DNA from: Schistosoma mansoni
Lineage: Eukaryota; Platyhelminthes; Trematoda; Strigeidida; Schistosomatidae
Direction: 5' to 3'
DNA length: 64,000 nt
Assembly (NCBI RefSeq): GCF_000237925.1
Contig: NW_017386092.1
Location: forward strand, 124,001 to 188,000
Below the pieces are notes generated by a model. It was not told where the DNA came from. It worked only from the letters and a program-made list of their open reading frames with translations, and ran no database searches. Shown one piece after another: positions 56,460 through 64,000 of the stretch. How positions within the stretch are numbered: position 1 is the stretch's first letter; every line of letters starts with the position of its first letter. The position numbers were made by a program, and so were the translations under genes.

Positions 56460-56703
56460 TAACTCCGCCTGAAGCCCCTCCGAGGGCTACTGCCAGTCTC
56501 AAGCCCGGATGAAGGAGGAGGGTTGGGTATGGGGTTAGCAACCTTGTCCCGTAAGAAACTAACTCGCTAAAAATCGCTAACCGAAAATAATAATTTAAAT
56601 CAACAACCACTAAATAGAACTAGAAAGGAAGGGCAGAGTGGGTTGGAGAATGATGGTCCGCGGTCTATACTCCATTGAAGGTAACAGACGTAAATAAATA
56701 AAA
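56460..56703 (+). mobile_element. Mini-RTE: second head-to-tail fusion
   Basis: Longer head (AACTCCGCCTGAAGCCCCTC through AACTCGCTAAAAATCGC), then GCAGAGTGGGTTGGAGAATG and the GTAACAGACGTAAATAAATA tail. The join differs from that at 56228. Confidence 0.78.
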
Positions 56704-56802
56704 ATAAAATGGGACTCCTCAAAAGTGCGCATCCACGATTCTACCATCCATCGCTTCCAAGTTTTCCATGGTGGTCCAACTTTAATTGACTCATGAATTC
56801 AA
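56704..56802. mobile_element. SINE family B, short inverted remnant
   Basis: GGGACTCCTCAAAAGTGCGCAT (minus) then TCCAAGTTTTCCATGGTGG and tail (plus). No complete ribozyme. Confidence 0.7.
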
Positions 56803-56924
56803 CTATTAAATTCTATATCATTTTTAATATAATTTTCTGGATTATTTTTGACTATTGGGTAAGTTTTTATGTACATTTTTCCATCATTTGTCTTTTAACA
56901 TCAATATTACGGTCATGTCATCAT

Positions 56925-57255
56925 GTCTGTAACTCTGCCTGTAGCCCCTCGAGGGCTAATGCCGGTCCCAAGTCCGGATAAAGGGGGAGGGTTGGGCATG
57001 GGGTTAGCTACCCTATCCCATAGAAAACTAAATAAAAAAACGCTAATCAGAAAAAATTATTCAAGCCATTTAAACTCTACTCTAGGATTCAGAAGGTCTT
57101 CATTTAGAAGAGTTATGGTGCCTTATGGTGAAAGCCGAGTTCTTTCGGAAGCCACAAGGTTGATGCTCGTTCTGACAACCAGAGCAATCATTTATTTAGG
57201 TATATGAAATGCTCGTACAATGCAGGAAACCCAGAGAGTCTTCCAAATTGCTGCA
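56925..57255 (+). mobile_element. RTE LINE head, extended
   Basis: Head plus the next ~200 bases up to GAGTCTTCCAAATTGCTGCA, which is where the ORF of the 12982 copy begins. Gives the family's 5' UTR. Confidence 0.8.
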
Positions 57256-57294
57256 ATTGTTCATTATGTCTGTATATTAAATACTAGAATCGAT

Positions 57295-57370
57295 TGATGT
57301 TAGATCATCATTGAAAACCTGTAAGCATTGAAAGGCTGTTTCATCCTAGTATAATACTCCTTCAAACATC
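57295..57370 (-). mobile_element. SINE family B, worn minus fragment
   Basis: TAGATCATCATTGAAAACCTG and GGCTGTTTCATCCTAGTAT; no working core. Confidence 0.45.
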
Positions 57371-57374
57371 AATC

Positions 57375-57670
57375 GATTTTATAATCTTAATCCAAAGATC
57401 AAATATTATCTGGACTTAGTCTAAAATGATACATGATGTTTGTCCATCATTTGAACTGATAATTTAACAGTTAGAATATACGGTTTGGGCTGCTAAATGA
57501 TATCAAAGCTCTCACATCGATCGACATATAGAAGCTTCAAGTGTCGTGGATTACAAAATCACTAGAGATCATACAAACCTATAAGGACTGAATTTACTAG
57601 AATAGAACTATAGTTCCGTAATTTTTCTCATTAAAAACTCTTGTTTTATACTGAAATATAAAACCGGTGG
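57375..57670. other. No feature seen
   Basis: AT-rich DNA. Confidence 0.4.
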
Positions 57671-57673
57671 TTA

Positions 57674-58020
57674 GATAAGCAAAGATGGATAGTGGCTAGC
57701 AGTGGAATCCAGTTTGACATGCGTTTCGTCCTATTTGGGACTCGTCAGATGGATTGAGCTGCATCTCAAAGTTGATGTTCACTCTAGGACTCCAACCCAG
57801 TATCTTTCGCTTCAAACGCCATCGCGTTATCTACTCAGCTACTGAGTCCTGATAGTCACTTGCTTGTTCAATGGAGTGAAGTTTAAATTCAATTAGTATT
57901 GTTTATTTGAATCTTCCCATTGATATTTAGGACTGCAATCGATCAGTCTCTTATTGCCATATGTGCATACTAAGCGAATTGCCTCGATATAGCCTTAATT
58001 CACAAGCATTCAAACAAATA
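57674..58020 (-). mobile_element. Sm-alpha-type SINE with head, plus a second tail
   Basis: Minus copy 57674-57890 with hammerhead and tRNA-like head (B-box side GGACTCCAACCC; A-box side GTTATCTACTCAGCTACTGAG). A second minus tail follows at 57896-58020, so two copies lie in tandem. Confidence 0.85.
57701..57760 (-). ncRNA. Hammerhead ribozyme, Sm-alpha type, GTCAAA variant
   Basis: CTGACGA, stem II GTCC/GGAC, GAAA and GTC intact; as at 38948, AAA follows the cleavage triplet. Confidence 0.82.
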
Positions 58021-58114
58021 ATACCAAGTGAATTCAGTGGTTAGATGTTTCCAAGTTCCTTTCTAAAGAGCACAAAAAAGAATATCCCAGGATTCTTTTC
58101 CATAAGTAGTTTTA

Positions 58115-58595
58115 TATTAACCCAAAGTGAAAATCTTCAATACGAACGTCAAAATAGTTCTACTGTATGGAGCTGAAACATGGAGAACCACTACAACCAT
58201 CATCAAACATGTACAAGTATTTATAAACAATCGCCTACTTAAGATGCTTAATATCCGCTGGCCGGATACCATCAACAACAGCCTACTGCGGGAAAGAACA
58301 AACCAAATTCTAACTGGATAGGAAATTAGGAAAAGACGTTGGAAGTGGAAAAGACACACATTGCGGAAATCATCAAACTGAATCATAAGGCAGGCAATAA
58401 TTTGAAATCGTGAAGGGAAATGAAAAAGTGGAAAACCAAAGGATACATTACGTCGAGTATTAAAAGTGGACATGAAAAGGATGAATAGAAACTAGAAATA
58501 ACTGGAAAGGATTGATCAGGACATAGTTGATCAGAGAATGTTGCTAGGTGGCCTATACTCCTCCACGAAGGTGAACAAGTGTAACTAAGTAAGTA
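58115..58595 (+). mobile_element. RTE LINE 3' end
   Basis: [38 protein letters not shown], then EIRKRRWKWKRHTLRKSSN after a stop near 58319, ending GTAACTAAGTAAGTAAC. 5' truncated. Confidence 0.85.
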
Positions 58596-58599
58596 ACCA

Positions 58600-59010
58600 A
58601 AGTACCTTTCATTATTTACATTATTCAAGTAAAAAAAGACTCGAACAAACTACTCCATATTCATACAATCATCATCTCTTCATTAACATATCACAACAGA
58701 TTCATTTGAGCACACTTACACTTGTGTATGATGTTAACAAGTTAGTTTACCGTTAGTATCTAACAATGTACGTTCAAAACTATTAAGGTTTATCATAATC
58801 CAATGATACATTTGGCATTATGCCAATAATTAGTGTAATTCTAAGCAAACAAATTTTTTTATTTTGATTATTGATTTGTTAAAAGTTTGTTAACCTCTCT
58901 CTCTTTCTTTTTTTTAGATGAGCAACATTTAGAAACGACGTATTAAAGTAATTTAATGTGGTTTTAATGAGTTTACATAACAGTTGTAAACAAACTACAT
59001 AACTTAAGTT
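58600..59010. other. No feature seen
   Basis: AT-rich DNA; a short TTTGTTTGCTTAG acceptor-like site on the minus strand near 58855 has no convincing exon after it. Confidence 0.35.
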
Positions 59011-59015
59011 AAATA

Positions 59016-59406
59016 AAGCTAGACCACCATGGAAAACTTTGAAGTACTGGACAGCCATCTCGTCATAGTATGGAACTTCTCATCAGTATGCATCCACCAT
59101 CCCGTGCATGAGACTCGAACACAGGACTAATCAGTCTCGCGAGTGAACGCCTAACCTCTAGACCACTGAGCCGGTACCCAACAGTATTAATGTCTCATTT
59201 CAACCAATTCACAAAATTGTGCCATTGTCCATCATTGTCGGTAGGTCCTGGGTTCGAATCCCGCGGGACAGGACCGTAGATACGCTCTGCTGAGGAGTCT
59301 CACACTGCGACGAAATCGCCGTCAAGCACCTCCAGGTTTTGCTATGGCAGTCTAGCCTCAATTGACTTATTAAATGAGTAAAGTCTCCCTAAAACCCCCT
59401 TCTGAT
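59016..59406. mobile_element. SINE family B inverted dimer with ~75-bp spacer
   Basis: Minus copy (59016-59175) and plus copy (59240-59406) head to head. Minus head reads GCCTAACCTCTAGACCACTGAG, plus head GGTAGGTCCTGGGTTCGAAT. The plus core CTGAGGA/GAAA is intact but stem I is mostly lost. Confidence 0.83.
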
Positions 59407-59409
59407 AAC

Positions 59410-60235
59410 ATTATATAACTGTTAGTAATGTAAACCAAAAAAATGTTTGTTTGTTTCTATCTTAACAGTGTCTCACTTTAACTAAGTTTCTTTCAAGTTG
59501 AATACATGACTACTGATACGATTAGTCATGAGCCTTTTATTATTTACCGTAAATTACTTACCTTAGTGAGATATTTACATAAGTCTTGACTACAGTATTA
59601 GGTGATATGAGTTCAAACATAATCTTATTTAGTATTACCAGTATAACTCATTTACAGATTTATTTACTCTGATTTGAACTATACTACTGTGATGTGGTCT
59701 ACTTATACCCTCATAAGTAGTATATAGTGATGGTCAGACATAGAATGTATTTGGGCAGAAGACCGATAAGGAAAGAATTGAAATGAAGCGCAATTGGTAG
59801 GAAAATGCATAAACAATGAAATCAGAGACAATGGATTGATGTTTACCATTTGTAATGTCAGTTATCTTTGGATTAAAGAATTTCACTAAATTACCCACTG
59901 TTATAATAATTGTCTACTTATTGATGACTAAATGTAGGAAGAGGTGATGTAGTTGAAATATATCATGGGTGAGACGATGATCTCTAGGGACATTGAAACG
60001 ATCAATATTTAACTTTATATCATGATTTAATTTAGAAATACAGCTCATTGGTCTGGTCCTACTACATACTATGTGAGAGTTGAAATAAATTCGATCTCGT
60101 ATGTGTTCATGGATATGTATTACTGATAAGTTTAGAACTAAGACGAAAGAGAGTAAGGGGAAACAGTTTTCCAGTGTATCTTGATTTTCATAGACTGTCT
60201 AGATGAAAAAGAACCTCAGCATGAACACATTTCTA
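59410..60235. other. No feature seen
   Basis: AT-rich DNA. Confidence 0.4.
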
Positions 60236-60302
60236 TAAGCTAGCAGTGGAATCTAGGATGCGCGTTTCGTCCCATTTGAGACTCGTCAGCTGGATATACC
60301 TG
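60236..60302 (-). ncRNA. Hammerhead ribozyme, Sm-alpha type, ATC variant
   Basis: Fragment consisting almost only of the ribozyme: CTGACGA, GAAA, stem III ACGC/GCAT, triplet ATC; stem I ATCCAG with CTAGAT. Confidence 0.78.
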
Positions 60303-60599
60303 AATACAACCAAACAACACCTAATGAATGAATAACTCTCGTTTAAATATGGTCAACATATTATGTATAAATAATTGATACAGATTAACTTAAAATTTGT
60401 TTCAATAAACAGATGGGATTTTGTTTAAATGCAAAATGTGGATCAGAATAGAAGAGATTTAAATCTATCATATGACTGACGAGAATGAGATTAATGAAAG
60501 AAAAGGATCAGTATTCTATTGAAGAGTGAAGTATGTATTCAAAAGACAATAACTATATATATATTACTGATAATTAGCTATTAGTTGCTTAGACGTAGT

Positions 60600-60760
60600 C
60601 GAAAGAAAACTCTAGATCTAAGTTTCGTAGTATTTAACACTCTTCAACAATGTGTACTTGCGATCTCAAGGGAGCTGATGATCTTTGAAAGATTCAGTCC
60701 TGTATCATCAAGCTTTATATTCTGAGAAGTTATCACTCAACTATTTGGACCTTGATTAAT
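60600..60760 (-). mobile_element. SINE family C, worn minus copy
   Basis: AACTCTAGATCTAAGTTTCG, GTGTACTTGCGATCTCAAGGG; ribozyme core lost. Confidence 0.55.
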
Positions 60761-60914
60761 CCTCTATGAGACTAAGATACTTAGAACTGATTATTCGTTG
60801 AGTAGTAACTGGAGTTGTGTATGTCAAGCCTTTGGTACTGGCTCAATTTTGCCCGATAAACTGCCATATGGCTACCAGTCTAAATGGTGTCGTTTTCCAT
60901 GCACTACGTTGTGA

Positions 60915-61135
60915 TGTTTGGTGATTAGAGAAAGTCAACAGAAGAAGTCGGACCTAGGTTTCGCACTGAGGAAGGTAAGTGATAGCTCGTAAAGCCCAAT
61001 GGTAACGTCAAAGGCTGTGATAAGAGTTCAAATCTTCTAAGGAACATCATTTTCGTGAATAATATAAGTACAACTGCGAAACCACGACATCTGGGTCTAA
61101 AGTTTCCTGTCAACTACCTCTAACCGCCTAACATT
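60915..61135. mobile_element. SINE family C inverted dimer
   Basis: Left arm AAGTCAACAGAAGAAGTCGGACC, centre with tRNA-like CCCAATGGTAACGTCAAAGGC, right arm GGGTCTAAAGTTTCCTGTCAAC and CCTCTAACCGCC. Worn. Confidence 0.65.
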
Positions 61136-61139
61136 TCTT

Positions 61140-61425
61140 CAATATTCATGCGTTGTCTAATCACTTAGACTATTGGCCTCATTGCAACTTGATCGATTTG
61201 ATTCGATCAGTGTTACTAAAGGATTTCACAAACATGAGATTCGCCATTACTCAGTGATCAATCCATTGTATACAGTTCAATAATTAGATCTGATCAAGTG
61301 TTTATTTTAAGCACCATATATAAATGTAACTACATTAATCATTATAATTCGATATGGAGGGTAATTTGTATCGTCATCAAATGTTTGAATTAAGTGAATC
61401 GTTAAACTACACAGAATCTGTATAG
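61140..61425. other. No feature seen
   Basis: AT-rich DNA. Confidence 0.35.
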
Positions 61426-61429
61426 AAAA

Positions 61430-61690
61430 TCAGTCAGCTTTTGATGGAGTTTTGTTCCCTGAGCTGGATGGTTCGGTCGTGGAGCTTTCATCATCTTTCT
61501 GAAAGACATCATCGGCACAAACTTCGGGTAGAAGTGAAGTGTTTGAATTTCTCCATATGTGCTTCACAGCTTGTCCTGTACACTTCGATGTTGATGAAAG
61601 CTCCATGACCAAATCATCCAGCTCAGAAAACAAAACTTCATCAGAATCATCCATCTGAGCTACAAATCTTATCCACCATCTCAAAATCAG
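61430..61690 (-). repeat. Repeat shared with 45951-46160
   Basis: Minus 84-codon ORF (DDSDEVLFSELDDLVMELSS, NTSLLPEVCADDVFQKDDES) aligns to the shorter ORF at 45969. An acidic C-terminal part of a Penelope-like or other repeat protein is possible. Confidence 0.55.
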
Positions 61691-61885
61691 TCAGCTAAAT
61701 AATATTTTTATATTCACTAGTAACAAACATTTAAGATAGATTTCGTGAAGCTTACTTCTAAAGTCTACCAAGTTCTGATTGAAAGATTTACTCATCTCTG
61801 ACACAAGATTATGACCACTTATTGCTGTTTATCTATACTGATGTTGGATGATATGAATCATGAAAATTCTAACAAATATCTTAAT

Positions 61886-62066
61886 TTCCATAGTTGAAAT
61901 CATGAGTCATTTGAAGCTGGACCACCATGGAAAACCTAGCAGCACTGGAAGGCCGTTTCGTCCCATTATGGGACTCCTCAGCAGTGCGCATCCACGATCC
62001 CGCACTCGCGAGATTCGAACCCAGGACCTACCAGTCTCGCACCAGAGCACCTAACCGATATCTTAA
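61886..62066 (-). mobile_element. SINE family B, minus copy with head
   Basis: Tail, hammerhead (61939-61990), GAGATTCGAACCCAGGACC (B box antisense) and part of the A-box side. Triplet changed to TTC, so cleavage is doubtful. Confidence 0.82.
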
Positions 62067-62321
62067 TAGCTATGAGATCGAAAGATTTTCTGTTCATTCT
62101 CTCTCTGATTGTACTCATTCGTTGTCACTTCTATGAAGTACCTTAAATACCCTAGGAATTCATTTATTAAAATCTCAATTGACTGATCACTGGGTGGTGA
62201 TCAATGTCATGCATGTCAAGTCCTTCTTAGTGCTGATCGAATGCTATCGATCAAGTTGCAATGTAGCCACTAGTCTAGATGGTTCGACACTGCGTGCACT
62301 ATGTTGAGATAAGATGGTGGT

Positions 62322-62562
62322 TGGAGGTGGTCAACAGGAAACTTTGGACCCGGGTTTTGTGCTACTTAGCACTCGTCGCGGCCCGAATAGCTCAGTGGTA
62401 ACGTCTCTGATTGTGAAGCTGGGTGACGCGGGATCGGATCCGTCAGGGAGCACCAGTTCCCTCAAGATTACAGGTACACCTTACTGACGAGTGCCAAGTA
62501 GCACGAAACCCGTGTACAGGGTTTCTGGTTGACCACCTCCAACCACCATCTTATCATTAAGT
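62322..62562. mobile_element. SINE family C inverted dimer, best-preserved
   Basis: Starts GATAAGATGGTGGTTGGAGG and ends with its complement. The left arm holds tail and half a hammerhead (minus). The right part is a full plus copy: head CCCGAATAGCTCAGTGGTAAC, hammerhead and tail. Confidence 0.85.
62472..62530 (+). ncRNA. Hammerhead ribozyme, family C
   Basis: CTGACGA, perfect stem II GTGC/GCAC and GAAA. Other copies show the family form ACCC/GGGT-C for stem III; here GGGT lies further on and the triplet reads GTT, so this copy may be impaired. Confidence 0.65.
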
Positions 62563-62564
62563 AA

Positions 62565-62867
62565 AATCTGCCTAACTACTGATCATTTATATACTACTTT
62601 TAATTGCAGTAGTATCAATCAACTATAAATAATAATCAATATTGTATTAAATAATTGAATACATTGTGTTATAATAAAACAGGTCACATTATCAATGATA
62701 AAATAGTTGAGTATACTAATCAATAACTGAATGACAAATTTCACCATAGTTACTAGATTAAAAAGTATCAGTAAAACTGTAATGGTTATTAATAGATTTT
62801 ATATCAGTTAGATCTGTTTTATGATCTATGATCTGATTCTTATTGGATCATACGATGATTGCTATCG
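62565..62867. other. No feature seen
   Basis: AT-rich DNA. Confidence 0.35.
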
Positions 62868-62872
62868 GAATG

Positions 62873-63214
62873 TGTTATATCTATAGCTTAGATTCTTACT
62901 ATGCTGCGTACTACTAGACTACTTGAACGATCGAACTCGTAACGTCGCAAGAGAGAAGACAGAATACTAACAAGTAGAATGTTATTTCCAAAACAGTGTC
63001 AATATATAGTACAAAAATCTCATGTATTTATAGTTTTTGGATGAAAGTAAATCATCATTTCGGATAGCTAATAGGCACATGAGGGGTCCTTCTTATTCAA
63101 CCAATAGGAGAGCTACACGGCGACATTCTAGAATGTTCCCCCCTAGTGGTGATTGGATGGAATGTCTTCGGCTCTTTCTGGGCTTCTTGAGTTTGCCAAG
63201 GAGCCGTCATAACA
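62873..63214 (-). mobile_element. Solo LTR, family H (342 bp), 5-bp target duplication
   Basis: TGTTATGACGG...GATATAACA on the minus strand, flanked by GAATG at 62868-62872 and 63215-63219. Shares TTCTAGAATGTTC (63129-63141), a CTATAAATAC TATA-like box and the TCTTCTCTC segment with 2825-3178. Confidence 0.85.
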
Positions 63215-63219
63215 GAATG

Positions 63220-63505
63220 TACATCCTGATTACCCTCGTATATAATCATTGACTTAAATTGCGTTGGTGAATTATGGAATTAAATAAGTCAAATATGCGA
63301 ATGAATGTTTGAATACGTATATTTCATACAATCGTTGATTCAGACAAACAAGCGAAGAAACGAATTTAAGAGAAGAGAGTGAAGCGAAATGACGCGCGAT
63401 GGAGAAAGCGAGTGAGCTAGCTCGATTTAATCAATATTTATAGTTACACAAAAATAAGTTACAGACATGTGATGAATAGGATAAGAAGTGCACACACATA
63501 TGCTC
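63220..63505. other. No feature seen
   Basis: AT-rich DNA. Confidence 0.35.
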
Positions 63506-63507
63506 AT

Positions 63508-63680
63508 CAATTGAAGCTAGACCACCATGGAAAACCTGGAAGCACTGGACGGCCGTTTCGTCCTATTTTGGGACTCCTCAACAGTGCGCATCCACGATCT
63601 TGCGAGGCCGTCCAGTGCCTCCACGTTTTCCATGATGGTCTAGCTTCAATTGATTCATGATCTCAACTATTAAAATTCGA
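63508..63680. mobile_element. SINE family B inverted dimer, shortened
   Basis: Minus copy through CATCCACGATCTTGC joined to a plus copy starting inside the hammerhead at GGCCGTCCAGTGCC. The minus core reads TTGAGGA, so inactive. Confidence 0.82.
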
Positions 63681-63684
63681 TACT

Positions 63685-64000
63685 TATTGAAAATCAACTA
63701 ATTTTGCTAATCAATAAGTGGCTCTGTCTTTAATTTAGTTATCTAGATTTTACCCTAAACTCAAACAAGGAAATATACACGAAATCTCTAGGGTTCGAAT
63801 CCGTGTTGGTAAAGATTTTCTAATAAGGAAAATATGACTATTCAATGTTTTATGATTTCTTAGTTTATGATCATACTTAGACGAGACTATCTTTGTATAT
63901 TGAGTTCATCATTTGTGATAGGTAGTTATCATAGTTCTATTGTGGTGTGGGCTACTTATATCCACATAAGTATTATATAACGATAGTCGGGCGTTGAATG
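63685..64000. other. No feature seen
   Basis: AT-rich DNA to the window edge. Confidence 0.35.

Noticed and set aside
58800-58865. Ectodomain exon of the membrane-protein gene on the minus strand
   Set aside because: An acceptor-like site exists but no frame or donor gives a convincing exon of the right phase.
47440-62066. tRNA genes at GGTTCGAATCC motifs
   Set aside because: These are heads of family B SINEs; each continues into a hammerhead instead of a tRNA 3' end.

Overview
The window looks like nuclear DNA of a blood fluke (Schistosoma or a close schistosomatid). The reasons are several Sm-alpha-type SINEs with hammerhead ribozymes, RTE (SR2-like), CR1-like and Penelope-like retroelements, Gypsy fossils, AT-rich DNA, and host genes with tiny first introns (33 and 46 bp). 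All calls come from reading the sequence; no searches were run.

Host genes. Four are supported. (1) The 5' end of DNAJC13/RME-8 lies on the minus strand, with three phase-matched exons at 12344-12402, 9006-9081 and 7305-7466; the rest is beyond the left edge, so 1-7304 is mostly intron. (2) A complete four-exon FAHD1-type acylpyruvase lies on the plus strand (27085-28498). (3) A complete two-exon ribosomal protein L14 gene lies on the minus strand (32163-32719). (4) The last two coding exons of an unidentified single-pass membrane protein with a long Asn-rich tail lie on the minus strand (43002-44140 and 47628-47738). If its earlier exons are outside the window, 47.7-64 kb is one very large intron. 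A 140-codon ORF at 31016-31438 is a weak candidate.

Layout. 1-7.3 kb: minus-strand LINE copies, a solo LTR inside one of them, and short non-autonomous elements with clear target duplications. 7.3-12.4 kb: DNAJC13 5' exons. 13-15.4 kb: an RTE LINE with endonuclease and RT, then a PHD-type LINE ORF1 on the minus strand. 16.8-22.4 kb: a decayed Gypsy element enclosed by near-identical 1.1-kb inverted arms. 23-26.6 kb: CR1-like LINE pieces around a second, partial Gypsy fossil. 27-33 kb: FAHD1 and RPL14. 33-43 kb: mostly unrecognised DNA with old LINE pieces, another solo LTR and SINEs. 43-64 kb: the membrane-protein exons and a dense field of hammerhead SINEs, LINE ends, a Penelope-like element and two more solo LTRs.

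Most interesting signal. Three sequence-distinct SINE families carry what reads as a type I hammerhead ribozyme: Sm-alpha (A), a second family with a tRNA-like head (B), and a third (C). All three share the core layout, and in each the stem III strand pair is a self-complementary octamer just before the cleavage triplet. Copies of all three also occur as head-to-head inverted dimers with 3' tails facing outward. Family B is seen only to the right of 44 kb.
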